Origin: Isoetes taiwanensis
Taxonomy: Eukaryota > Streptophyta > Lycopodiopsida > Isoetales > Isoetaceae
Length of the DNA stretch: 64,000 nucleotides
Direction: 5' to 3'
NCBI GenBank assembly: GCA_021234155.1
Contig: JAJEKV010000104.1
Coordinates: forward strand, 3,335,985-3,399,984
Position numbers and translations under genes: made by a program. Below the pieces are notes generated by a model that did no database searches, was not told where the DNA came from, and was given only the letters and a program-made list of their open reading frames with translations. Position 1 is the stretch's first letter. Each line of letters opens with the position of its first letter. Of this stretch, positions 23,226 through 34,504 are shown piece after piece.

Positions 23226-24785
23226 CTACTTGTTGGTAGGGGCTACAGCTGGAGATTCAGTGGCGACAGCAGAAGGGGGGATGGCAGAAGTGGAAGCAGC
23301 CTGAGATGTGCAAGCAACAGAAGGTGAGGCAACTGGAATAGGGGGTGCGGCTATAGCAGGCGAAGTAGTGGCATGGTCATGAGCTGCTGGAGGGTTCACG
23401 GGATTTGCAGCAGCATTTGGCGGCCTGAAAATTTGCATCTTGCCCCGAATCAGTCGTGCAGCTCCTTCCTGTCTGCGAATGCTTTTAACTTTGGCCAACT
23501 CGTGCCTGCGGTCTTCTTGTTGGGCCGGGGTCAGATCTCGGTCAACATACAGGGCAGTCCCCTTCAGCTGCCTACCCTGGCGCAGGATGGCTGCTTTCAC
23601 TTGCGCATCTCGTACTGTAAATGTGACTACCCAGGGGCGGTCTAGGCGCTGGATACCATGGCATCTCGCCCTAATAATGTGTATCGGCGTGTGGAATGTC
23701 ATTCAAGTGAGAATCAACATCTGGAGCCAGTTAATGAGGTCCTCCCCTGCCTCTTCTGTCAGGCCACATACCATCACATTGTGGCTTCTCCGTCTCAGCT
23801 CCTGGAACTCTCCGATTGTTGGGTCAATCCTGCCCGGCACAACATGTATTGTTTGCTGTCGGCGGGGCATACGCTGTGGCCTACGTTGGGGCAGTGGTGG
23901 CATGGAGCGGCTTGGCAGTGCAGTAGTAGATGGCCCTGGCTGACGCCGTACAGACTCTTGGGTAGGTGGGACTGCCGTGGCAGGTAGAGTGGTCTCTCCT
24001 TCCTGAAGCCGGGAGCTTAGCTCCTTCTGGAATTGTTGCTGCCTTGTCAATTCACGCATGCACCGCTGCAATTGCTCATAGGCCTCTGCATGGAGGCCCT
24101 TGCCTTGTTCAGCGATGGCTGCCCTCAGCTCCTGCACCTTCCGATCTCGAGCTGCAGAGCTATGCTCCAGTTTTTGCAAGCGAGAGTCCAGCATAGGGTT
24201 CATTGTAGATGGGGCCACTTCTTGTGTCTCGACCCTAGTTTGAAGGGCTCTCAATTGTGACTGGCTCTCTTCAAAAGCGACCTGGACTTTTCGCATCACA
24301 GTAGCAGCCTCCTTAGCCTCTGATCGAAGGTGGGAGATGGTTGCCATTGTCTCCTGCTCAACACGTTGCTTGTCCTGTGTCATGGTTTCAATGGTGGTGG
24401 ACAAGGAATCCATGCGGGCCTGCATGTCAGTGAGACTCTTCTTGTCCTTCTGCCTTTCAGAGTGCAGTAGGCGAAGGCCATCCTCCAGGTGCTGTATGCG
24501 GGTCTCCATCTGGAAACACGTTGTTTTTCAATAGCCAGCTACCTCTTGAGCAATTTGGGTGCGGAGGCCTGCATCTCCTCTGCCAAGCACGCAATTCGAG
24601 CTTTGTTGCCCTCTGCCATTGCTAGAACCTGTTTCCAGTGCTCCTCAACTGCCTAGTTTGGTGGTGGTGAAGCATGGATACGGCTTGCCGCTAGGCTAGA
24701 GTATTTGTCATATGCCTGCCGAGCTATGCTTGTTGCACGAGACTTTGCCCGCGCTTCTCTTTTCAGTGTGCACCTGTCAATTTTG
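23226..24785 (-). pseudogene. LINE ORF1-like protein (coiled coil), broken N-terminus
   Basis: The main open frame starts at 24509. Its first ~150 residues are a heptad-rich coiled coil (METRIQHLEDGLRLLHSERQ, TMTQDKQRVEQETMATISHL). A basic and Pro-rich linker and an SHNVMVCGLTEEAGEDLINW segment lead, after a frame change near 23700, into a part with WVVTFTVRDAQVKAAILRQG and RDLTPAQQEDRRHELAKVKS. This is the usual layout of an RNA-binding LINE ORF1 (coiled coil, RRM-like fold, C-terminal basic domain). Upstream, 24510-24785 continues as related charged sequence (REARAKSRATSIARQAYDKY) interrupted by two TAG codons, so the intact protein probably began further 5'. It is non-functional here. Confidence 0.75.
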
Positions 24786-24839
24786 CCAGTGTCATCAAGA
24801 AAAAGCAGGGTATTTTATAACAGGTAGCGAGCAGGTCGA

Positions 24840-25400
24840 AGCAGGGCTTTGAGCACTATTGCAACAGATCCTTGCCATAGCCACGAAAGGAAAACTTGTT
24901 GATGTGTTGCTGAAGATTCAATTGAAGCAAGCGCATTGGCATCTTGTTGGGGGTTCGATTCCCCAAGCTCTGTTATGTTGGAAGGTTGATCTCTATCAAG
25001 CATGAACGATTGATTGTATAAGAACCATTGGTTTTTTGTTTTTTAGATGCCTCCTTATGAATCAGATCAAAACGGGGTAGTTTGACCCCATCTTGACTTT
25101 CAAAGGATGGGACATATGAATGGTTAGGGAATATTCTGTCGAATGTCCCATGATCCAATGAATACAACCCATGAGACAAAATGTTTTTTTTTCTTTAATT
25201 GAAGGCTTATAAGTATATTTATATAAGTAGTTGAGTACACAAAATTACTTTTTATAGAGAAGTATAACCCGTATGGTTCTTAAGTTAGGATAGATAAGAG
25301 AAAAAACCCAGTTCTGATACAGAGTCAGCATGATATAAAGCAATAACTATCTAAAAATGAGATTTGAGATTTGAGTTGACTGATTTCTAGCCTCTGCCTC
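24840..25400. other. Spacer with isolated Pol III B-box-like hairpin
   Basis: GGGGTTCGATTCCCC at about 24951-24965 forms a perfect T-arm-like hairpin, but no tRNA body can be built around it. Nothing else is recognisable. Confidence 0.3.
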
Positions 25401-25403
25401 TAA

Positions 25404-26320
25404 TCATAGCTGAGAGGGTGCAGAAAACACAGAGGCATGATTCCGCCTTTGCCATATTAAATCTTCCCCTGTTGTCTTTGGCCTCGCACAACATACCCCT
25501 TCTAGCATCAGGGTTCTGATCACAACAGCACCGCATACACATGGTTCCTTATGCCCCTCAATATCCGGAGGACCGAACACCTTGATCCATTCCTGATTCG
25601 TGCGCAGATCGATTCTCTTCCATTTAAGCTTGCGTAATGAATATAATCCTTGTAAGGCCAGCAAGAAAATTATGAAAGTCAATATCAAAATAATTATCCT
25701 GCAGCAATAATCCATTTAATATCATATTCAATCTGTTTAATAACAGCCTCCGGGTGAGTGATTTCACAATTGAATATGAAATTATTCATTCCTTTCCACA
25801 TCCTCCACAATATAATGTAAAACCTCCAATCGACGGGATGATCCGGCAAGAAGAAGTCTATAGGGCTCAAGGAGTTAAGATCAGAGCCCATAATGGCAGA
25901 GGCTAACTCAAGAATCCACTCCGACCACATGCAGGTTCTGAATAAATGATCCTCATCTTCTCTGTGCGACAGACATCTGGGGCAAACATCCGAATCTGCC
26001 ATCTAGAGCCTGTGTCTCTTGCAATTGGTTGCCAATGCTTTATGCCACAGCTGCCACATGAAGGACTTAACCTTGGGAGGAATGGGGCTAGACCACATAA
26101 ACTTAAGATTCCTAATGCACCTCTCTTTCCCAATCTGCCACTTATTATGCATAGTTATAGATACATGAGACAAAATGTTACGCACTAGCACCTCTAGTAA
26201 TAACCAACACATCAAAAGGGTGGATCTTTTATGAGCCTCAAACCAATAAACACAACCCCACGATAATAGATGAGACAAAATGTTAGGCATTGGCACCTCT
26301 AGTGATAACCAACACACCAA
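25404..26320 (-). mobile_element. LINE 3' fragment with RT zinc-binding domain and 3' region
   Basis: The minus strand encodes KFMWSSPIPPKVKSFMWQLW then, after an in-frame TAG near 26002, the knuckle CPRCLSHREDEDHLFRTC (C-x2-C, H, C) and a WRFYIILWRMWKGMNNFIF segment, as in plant L1 ORF2 C-termini. A short frame to 25404 may be the 3' region. This copy is a different subfamily from those at 6.4 kb and 20 kb, is 5'-truncated, and cannot be active. Confidence 0.75.
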
Positions 26321-26740
26321 AAGGGTGGATCTTTTATGAGCCTCAACCTCTACAAGGCTTTATCCCATACCCCAAGCACATAGACCATATCAATTCCTCC
26401 CCTTCCTCGAGATGCTTGACATCTCAAGCATGTGAAACACACCAATGTTGCCACGAGGAATTGAACCTTGGCTCTGATACCAAATGTTACGTCCTTACTG
26501 ACATGCCCTTAACCAACTGGGCAAAATCGTTTAAACGTTTATGGGTAGTTACTTCTATCTATACCATACCATCCTGTGGTGTCTAAGTCCAAATCATGAC
26601 CTAGACTCGAACTCGAGCCCTGCTTTGATACCAAATGTACGCACTAGCACCTCTAGTGATAAACCAACACACCAAAAGGGTGGATACTTTATGAGCCCCA
26701 ACCTCCACGAGGCTTTATCCTATACCCCCAGGCACACAGA
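26172..26740 (-). mobile_element. Remnants of a second TRIM-like LTR repeat
   Basis: LTR-like starts TGTTACGCACTAGCACCTCT (26175), TGTTAGGCATTGGCACCTCT (26281) and a related copy at about 26635 share the sequence AACCAACACACCAAAAGGGTGG. At 26470-26482 the plus strand reads GGCTCTGATACCA, the complement of an initiator-tRNA-Met primer-binding site, followed within 2 bp by TGTTACG. A diverged copy (GCTTTGATACCA) sits at 26622-26633. No coding capacity. Nested and eroded, so limits are approximate. Confidence 0.65.
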
Positions 26741-26964
26741 CCATATCATAAAACTCGTTTTCACCAATGTATCAAAAATTCTTGCAATCAAATGGCTAAG
26801 GCTGCAATGTCAACATAGCAATGATATGTCCAGTGCTGGAATTGTATGCCATAGTTAGTTGGATAGACCCAGCTTCTTAATTTTCGACTGAAGCAATGGT
26901 TCAAATAATAATATATCTTTGCACATCACCTTAATTTGTTCATTTCAACTTAGATATATACACA

Positions 26965-27150
26965 AGAATTTAATGCTGGCGGAGCCAGCGCCTTTTTAAC
27001 TTTGGAAGTTGAGTTATTATTACTATTTTTTTACGCATTTATTGCACCTCTAGGAATCGAACCCAGATATGACCGACGGTGTGGGCTCACGGTGTAGGAG
27101 CATCGATGCCCTAGATCACTAGGATATTAATACTCCACCTACATCGTCGG
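26965..27150 (-). repeat. tRNA-derived SINE-like repeat
   Basis: On the minus strand, GGTTCGATTCC (B box, near 27055) is preceded at tRNA-like distance by TAGTGATCTAGGGCATCG, an A-box-like segment. The downstream body ends at the hairpin GCTGGCGGAGCCAGC (26978-26992). A T-run follows on the plus strand from 27171. No closely related second copy is seen in the window. Confidence 0.45.
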
Positions 27151-27714
27151 CGTTGAATGGAATGGAATGTTTTTTTTTTTTTTTTGTAATTAATTAAAGT
27201 CCTATGACTATGTGAGATGATAAAGAAGTATGGTGGATCATACTTAGGAATTTCCCATGGAGAATAAAACAGAGTGTGCCTCAAAAGAAAATAGGGGAAC
27301 GACGTTTAATATACAAGAAAACAAGGTATGTAAAATGCTCCTGGACCGTGTACGTGCATAGTTGTGTTCAGATCTTTATCTCAAGGCGTATATGGCAGTT
27401 AATGCTCCATGAATGTATTATTAAAGCACTTGTAAGCTTGGTGGTACTTTTGAAGCCTTGTATAATCTGGCGTATCTAAAGGTAAAATAATAATAAAGAG
27501 ATATAAGTCATCTGACATGGGTGGAATATGAAAGAACTGCAAATTGTTGGGTAAAGGCGGTACATTGGCCACAGATGAAAAATTAAGAGAAAAACCAAGG
27601 TAACTTTCATATCCATAAAATCATATATTAGATGGGGTTTTTTTTCCTCCTAAGGTATCCATTTCAGGACTAATAAGCTCAAATTTGGCATATCATGTAG
27701 AATGGTTCCTATGG

Positions 27715-28146
27715 CTCAGGATAATCTTACCCTGGATTGAGGGATCCCGGAGGTGTGATCCCGGAGGTGTGATCCCGGAGGACGGCATCCAGGGAGGATG
27801 TGTGATCCCGGAGGACGGGATCCCCCTTACTGCGCAGTAACTGCACAGAAAATTGAACCCTTAAAGGAAAATCATGGAAGTTTTTGTGTGGCTTTTTCTT
27901 GCTCGATTCTTCTCCAAATCAGATGGCGCCTGTGCTAGGGTGGTCGGAATCAGTGGGAGGATAGGATCAGGTATCAGCAGAGGAGGAAGGAGTGTGAGCG
28001 CCGCAGCAATGGCGTTGCCCCAATCTTGCCAAAAAATGGCCTACGAACTGCGCAGTAGCCTTTAACTGTGCAGTTAACGGCGGGATCCCGTCCTCCGGGA
28101 TCACACCTCCGGGATCCCTCAATCCAGGGTAAGATTATCCTGATCC
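27715..28146. mobile_element. Mutator-like MITE with 11-bp target duplication
   Basis: 432 bp with inverted ends beginning CAGGATAATCTTACCCTGGA that extend about 60 bp, with repeated GGATCCCGGAGG phrases in both arms. GGTTCCTATGG flanks both sides (27704-27714 and 28147-28157). This 11-bp duplication with long inverted repeats fits the Mutator superfamily. Pairs of ACTGCGCAGT near 27833 and 28049 extend the inner symmetry. The GC-rich interior (about 27870-28040) encodes nothing recognisable and could be captured DNA. Confidence 0.8.
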
Positions 28147-28159
28147 GGTTCCTATGGGT

Positions 28160-30780
28160 TAAACATCGGCTATATTTTGAAACAATAAAGATCCTTAAAA
28201 ATTTTTAGCCAAAGTCTACCCATGTTGCTTTGAGAGGTCTAAGGTTGTTTATCTGGAAATAGTATTGAGGCTAATAGCCGAAAACCTAACTGACCGAAAC
28301 TCAGCTTACACTATTCGATCGCGATGGCTGGCGATGTCTGGCAGCTAAACGCATGGTAGCAGTAGAATCTGCAGGTGTGTACCTCTCGTTTCAAGCATGA
28401 GAGGTAAAGCAACCGCGCCGGACAAGGTAAGTGAATCCTCCATGCTAGATTTGTTCTAAGAATTTTGGGTCAAAACCTACGACAAAGAAAACATGTAAGG
28501 AATAGGTCTCCCGCTTTGAGAAAGCTCGCGACGGTTTATGGCGAGAAAAAGTCCCATTATGGCAGAAAAAATCCCATTGAATAGTTGCGCTTAAATCCTT
28601 AGATATCCATGTCTTTCTGAAATATGGGATGGGAATATGATTCAGACAGCCGGACCCCTTAGTTCCGACTCAATGTGAAGCATTGAATGATAAAGGGTTA
28701 GAGGAAGAATTCAAAGCCCGTATTTCCTTATCCAATGTTCCGAGGCCTACTGAGAATGGGAGATATGCAAAGAAATGCTTGCAAACTCAAAGAGGGAAGC
28801 ACATGCTTCCGGAGGAGGATATACCAACAAGAAGAGCAATCTTGGGGCAAAAATATGCACACTAGCAAAGGTCTTTGGAAACTTGGATATTGGTGACGGT
28901 AGTATTCACGAAACACACAATGCAACAAGATTATGCATCCGACCGGGACAATTTCAGGTAATTCTTTGTTCAAAATAAATGTGGACGTCGGCAATTAAGA
29001 TCTAAATTAATGGGCTTATAATGCTTAGTACAAAGAGTTCGAAATCTGGGAAATGACTTGTAAGTTAGTACTTCAACCAAAATATCAAAGTTACTTGAAA
29101 TTGCTATATATTCAGGTTCTAGTTATTTCTCTAATCTGGGCAAGAGGATACAAGGGCTGATCGGCTTATAAACCGAGAGGTTCACTGCACCTTTTGGCCC
29201 TTCATGCATTACCAATATTTTGCTAATGTCATGATGTTTGGCTGCAGGTACTGGACCTCTCCTGCCCTTGTCTTTTCTTTGCTTGAAGTTTATGAATTTG
29301 CTAGGATCTGGAATTGGAAATGGCTCCCCTGCTTTCTGGGAAAACATTAATGATTGAAGATATTTTTGCAAGCACTACCAGCATAACAGGGTTTGCTATC
29401 AATCTATTTTTCGTCTAAATACAGGTTGTATTGCATATGTGAATTTTTGATAAACATTAGACAAGATATGTACTTGATATGGACTCAAAGTTTGTTTACT
29501 CCATGGAAAAGGTAGACTGTCATAGACTTATGGATATTACAGTAATGGAATTCTGATTTTGTTAAAAATGTGTAAACAGTCTCTACTTTTAGAACAAGGA
29601 TATGGTTAGCACACCAATATTCATTTGCATCTGATGCAATCTCCTTCACTACAAAGGTTTTTCAGGAATTTTTTTATCTTTTAGCATTGCCTTGGAAGTT
29701 GTCTACCAAGTTATCAACCTCATTTGGTCGTTGTTAGTAAGAATACCAGCTCCAGACTTGTTTTTTGGTACAGAATCTGCCGTCAATTCCTGTTTTGACA
29801 GTGGTAAAATGGGCATGCTGGTTCCACAAGTCTATGAGTTAACCAGTGTCTTTGAGTTATGGCATGTAAGCATCCACTTTGAAATGACTAAAAGAAAAAT
29901 ACAGGGTCCTTATACAATAGGATAATGTAGTAAATGAGGGATCAGGCTAAGTAAATGTATGGCATGTAAGTGCTTAAACATGCTGCCGCCTTGAAATTAT
30001 GAAACAGGATGTCATGCCGTTATATAGAAAGTTGTAGCAGAAAGGAATAAATTGCCATGATGAATAGGCATGTTGGTAATCTGGAACTAATTGTCTAAGT
30101 TATAATTCTGTAATCTGCAACAAAGCAATGGGCAGCATGCATGCAAATATGGGCAAAAGTTACAGTCAAATTTTAGGGCTTAGAATTGACATGCAAGGCA
30201 TGTGTGGTTGCATGCATGCATGCATGCATGGCACGTTGCCTCTTCTAAAATGTTCTTCCTAAGGCTATAAGGTTGGGCTAAATGTTTACATGTATGCAAC
30301 CAAAGCTCAGGTATGTAACTATTGAGATAAGTATTTTAAGACTTACATTTACTCATTATTCCTCTGAAAATCTGGAATGGACTGCATAGAAGGTCTAAGA
30401 ATGTAATAAGCATAGGGAAATGAAACTGTAAGGACAAGATTGGGCATGGATATATGTGCTATATGAATAAGGGCTTTAGACTTTTGGAGTTTATACCTCG
30501 AACCTTTAAAATTTAATCTTGCTTGCTTATATTGACTATGGGCGTCTTTGGTAGCAATGGTCTATTAGGACTTGAGTGTACAAAGTTGCAGTATAAACTG
30601 GGGATCAAGAGGCTAAAGGATAATGAGTACCGGTTTCATACGTGTATACGTATCCGGATTGATAATACAGTCGTTGGGATTGACCAAGACTGATGTTCGA
30701 CCTAGAGATCTAGGTTTGACTGGGTTTTTTTTTTTTTTTGTGCGTACTTGATTTATGGCAAAAGTTCTTTGTAGACGACA
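28160..30780. other. No recognised gene
   Basis: Short frames occur at 28683-28865 (plus), 29123-29371 (minus, KFINFKQRKDKGRRGPVPAA) and 29692-29925 (plus), but none matches a family I know and none shows codon or splice support. A GCAT repeat (TGCATGCATGCATGCATGC) lies at about 30207-30230. Confidence 0.35.
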
Positions 30781-30791
30781 TTTGTTGTAGT

Positions 30792-33700
30792 TTACGTTAG
30801 GTTGCTTGCATCTAGGAGGATTAGAACGTCTTCTTTTCTTCGTACTCGTGTGAGCGCTGCATACAATTGTCCATGTGCAGAAACTTCAGTTCGTAGATCA
30901 AGGACTATTTTGTCGAGTGTGAGTCCTAGGCAGCTATTAAACGTTGTTGAGTATGCTGAACGTAATGGTAGTTGGCATCTATGGATTGTCCATGGCCGAT
31001 CATCTGGTTGAGTGAAGAAGTCGACTTGGGAGATGGGATGAATGTTTCCATGATGTTGCGGGTCCTCTGTAAACAATTTGACAGTAACGAATCTATTATG
31101 TGTTGAACATACCATCACTCTTGCATTTTTGACCAACCCTCTGTCTCTGTCGAGTGTCTTTGTCAAATGGCATATTGTGTTAGGCTTTAGCTGTGCTGGG
31201 TGTTTTTAACCATTGAGGAAGTCCATTGTTGCTATTGGATGGTCTTCTATAACTTGATCATTCTCTGTAAGCCTATCGACACTAAAGTAGGTCTTTGGAA
31301 CCCTGGGGGCATTTGCAGAATCCAGTTTCTGAATACATCGACAATGATATTTTTCAGAGATAAGGCCTTTTTTTACAAAGATCAGGTTCGTTTAGTATGT
31401 CTTGATTATAGAGGAAGTCAATGGCATCCTGGATGGCGATAGTTGTTTTGAATAGTGTTAGTGGAATGTTTTCAAGCAGTTTCCCTTCACCGATGGCATC
31501 GACAAAAAGTATGAGTTCTGTATCCACAGCATTCCTCATTGATTCATTGAGTTGTAATACATAGAAGTGGTTCCATAGGGGTGAGGATTTATTGTTGCAG
31601 TCTTTCCTGCTTTTTTTATGATGGGTGCAGGTTGTCTGAAGTCTCCTGCTGCAATAAATAGTTCTCCTCCAAAAGATGAGTTTGTGTCTGTGATTTTTTG
31701 TAGAAGTACATCGACTGCCTCTATAATTGCTCTGTTTGCCATTGAAAATTCGTCCCATATGATAGCTCTTGCTTCCTTGATCAGCAATGCTCTTGAAGAG
31801 TGTGCGTCGAGTAGAGAATGGAGATTGATATTGTTTTCTACTACAGGTATTTAAAAGAGTGAATGTGCGGTTCTTCCATCCGGGTATAGTAATGATGCTA
31901 GTGGTGGTGTTGCACATGGCAGCGCTATCTGTCTTAGTCCTCGTATATGCAGCGAGAAGGCGTTAAGTACATATGTCCTGCCTTACCATAGATAAAGAGT
32001 GGTTTAAGTTGGCGTCTGTTATAAAGAAGATTTTGCAGTTCGATGTAAACGGATGTTTGGTTTTACTTCATGTTGTTAACCACGATTGAACTTTTGGCAA
32101 GGTATTCTTCGTCATGTAGAAATTTTGCGAGTTCATTTTGGATTCTCTGCAGGACATGACAAATGAGTAGACCAAATGCTGTACTGCTAGTCACATGTTG
32201 CACTAAAATGTTATTGATAGCTAGGAGGGCCTCATTGGTAGCAGTAGGTTCGAAAAGTTTCCCATAGTTGCAGAGCTGGTGCACCGTCAAGTATAAGGAC
32301 TGTAAATACAAATCTAAGTTGTGATGGAGTTTGGAGACACGATATTGCTTCCTCCATGGTCTTGATTGCCCCGGTTGCCAGCGCAATTAGGTCCATAGCT
32401 TGAGCGGTTTGCTAATAGGTTTCATACTGCTGACCATCGTGAATTTTGAGCTCTTCCCAAGAACGCCCGGGTTTGTGGAGGAGGATAGTTTTCAAGTAGA
32501 ATGGTTCTCCAACCTTTGGGAGCAGTAGACGTATTCGGCAGATGAGTTGCCCTCTCGATCATTCATGGATAACATTTCGTATTGCGCCTGAATATTCCTG
32601 TTCGAGGTGATCAGATGATTGTAATATGGTGTCTGATTTATAGCTAGTAAATGTGTAATGCTCATTGTAGTCGATGTAAGCGATGGAATGAAATTCAGGG
32701 GTGAGTGGACGTAGAAAATACCTGCCCAATGTAGAGATTCCAATATTTGTTGTGGAAGTTTTTGCAAACTGTGGTCTATTTTGTCCCTTGAAATGTAAAG
32801 GAAGACATTTGACTAAAGGATGTTTCTCAGTCATGTGGTATGACATGATTCTCCATCCTGCTTCCATGGATGACAAATAACGTGCAGAGATATAGTCTCG
32901 AATTTCATTTCTTCGTTGTGGTTGAGTTTTATTGCCTTGATCTGTGGATTGAAGAGTCATATTAGATGTACCTTGTGTTGATGATGACGATTCATGGTCT
33001 ACATTAATGTGAAAGCAAGTGGTATCGAAGCCCTTATAAATGTAGCCGTAAAGATATGCGAATATGTGGCATGTCGATGCGATGTCTGCATATATGTGGC
33101 AATCCATTTCTTGTAGTAAGAACAGAATGTATGGGACGACATTTACGTCCGCCTCTGTTTGTCTTCTATATTGGACATATCCCTTTCCATCTATGTAGGT
33201 TGTTGGATTATGGGCTTTGGATAATGATAACATCTGTTATTTTCTTTCAAGCATCGTTTTGTATGCCTATTGATCATATACTTTTCCACTTGCACTCGCA
33301 ATAATGGATCTGTCAGTAGTTCAGCACAAATGAGTTCGTCTCATGTTCACAGGGATATCATGGTCAGTTTTGACAACAATATGTGCATGTGGAAGGCCGC
33401 GTTTTTGGAATTTAATGACATGCATCATGTAAGATAATGGGCCAAAAAATTTGCGAATGATGCTTTTTGTTTGTTCGTGGCATGCTCGGACGACAATGAT
33501 TGGAAAGTCTGATGCATTTTGTCCAGGCATTAGTTTAGACTTTATTTCTGGCCAAGTAGGATTAGTTGTCATAGTTATAAATAGAGTCGGCTTTCCTTTC
33601 ACTCTTGCAAGTGCAAGTGCGCCGGCTACTTGGACTGTACACTCGCCATCATTTGCAGCCTAAGAAAGAAGCTGGCAGTATTCCACGTCGAGTATCCTCG

Positions 33701-34079
33701 TCTTCGTTGTCAATGAAGTCTCCTTCGTATTCCGTCAAATTCTGTCTGATAACCTTCTGTCGCAATGTAGTTGATCCGTTCCTCTTCTACTCTTGAGTAC
33801 ATGTCTACGAGATACTCATTACAGAGTCTGCCTAATAGTGAGAAGCGGGGTTCGTGTAGTAGTCTAGTTCGATACCAGTCTATTTGAGACATTTTGTGTT
33901 CATTATGTGGATGCCATCCTGGTGTTCCATGTGGAAAGAACAATGGATATTGGAGTGTTTCATATGTAGGGTCAAGGTTACTAATGAATATTGGTTTATG
34001 GTTGCTTCGCATCCAAATTGCTGTAGTTCTTGGTTTGATCGTAATACTGTCGTTGGCATGCATTATACCGGCCTGAAAC
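30792..34079 (-). mobile_element. Helitron relic: Rep (HUH) and Pif1-like helicase
   Basis: Rolling-circle transposon protein in pieces on the minus strand. The Helitron N-terminal region (LQYPLFFPHGTPGWHPHN) is near 33950. The Rep domain is at about 33602-33321, with TLFITMTTNPTWPEIKSKL and the metal-binding HUH motif GLPHAHIVVK. A middle region carries HFKGQNRPQFAK and LTPEFHSIAYIDYNEHY. The Pif1-like helicase follows, with IIWDEFSMANR (motif II) and GDFRQPAPI (motif III) near 31750-31600, and ends SAHGQLYAALTRVRRKEDVL near 30850. Stops and frameshifts separate the blocks and the Walker A motif is not visible. It abuts KUP/HAK sequence at about 34080. I could not define the TC and CTRR termini. 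Confidence 0.88.
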
Positions 34080-34134
34080 TCGGACAAGCCCCAAGCTAGG
34101 TCCCAGATCCAAAATCCAACCTAATGGTACCTTA

Positions 34135-34504
34135 GGCCCAGATTCCACTTCTGGAAGTTGCAGTTACCTCTGTGGCATCAAACTCCTTGAAGATATATCT
34201 ACCATAACTGGAGGTATGATTCCACTACGGCAAAGGTAATTCTTCCACAACAAGATCTACTCCGTTGTTCTGATTCGTGTCAAGATCAAGAGAGTGGCAA
34301 TTGTTGTTGCTGCAAAAAGACGGGAGAATCCCCTGACAGTTAAGCGGCTATTTATAGCATCCACACCCTTATCCAAAGCAAAATCCGATGCTCAAATACC
34401 TCCGTTAGTGGAATCACAGAGAAGAAGATACATTTTGGATGCTCGAACCAGATTGGCTCATATTCAACTTCCAGGCATCAATTGACGCCAATGGAATCTG
34501 GCCC
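34135..34504. mobile_element. Tourist-like (PIF/Harbinger) MITE in the KUP/HAK pseudogene
   Basis: 370 bp with inverted ends GGCCCAGATTCCA (left) and GGGCCAGATTCCA (right, complement), flanked by TTA on both sides (34132-34134 and 34505-34507), the signature of PIF/Harbinger insertion. No coding. It separates KUP/HAK coding sequence ending ...RYQFEIK from the next block WILDLGPSLG, so it inserted into an exon. A related remnant is at 11187-11518. Confidence 0.85.

Larger units (their letters stand above)
19789..24830 (-). mobile_element. Decayed LINE (non-LTR retrotransposon) with (GAAA)n/(CTTT)n 3' tail
   Basis: A nearly full-length but inactive LINE: ORF1-like and ORF2-like regions on the minus strand, ending in a short-repeat tail at 19789-19820. 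The 3' end, GGTCCCATAGGCCGATTGG plus a GGACAATAAAAAT motif just before the tail, recurs at 52865-52945 and, diverged, at about 42505-42568. This shows a family that terminates on a simple-repeat tail. I could not find a target-site duplication by eye, and the 5' limit is approximate. Confidence 0.88.

Noticed and set aside
24940-24970. Possible tRNA T-arm GGGGTTCGATTCCCC
   Set aside because: Isolated hairpin; no A box at tRNA distance.
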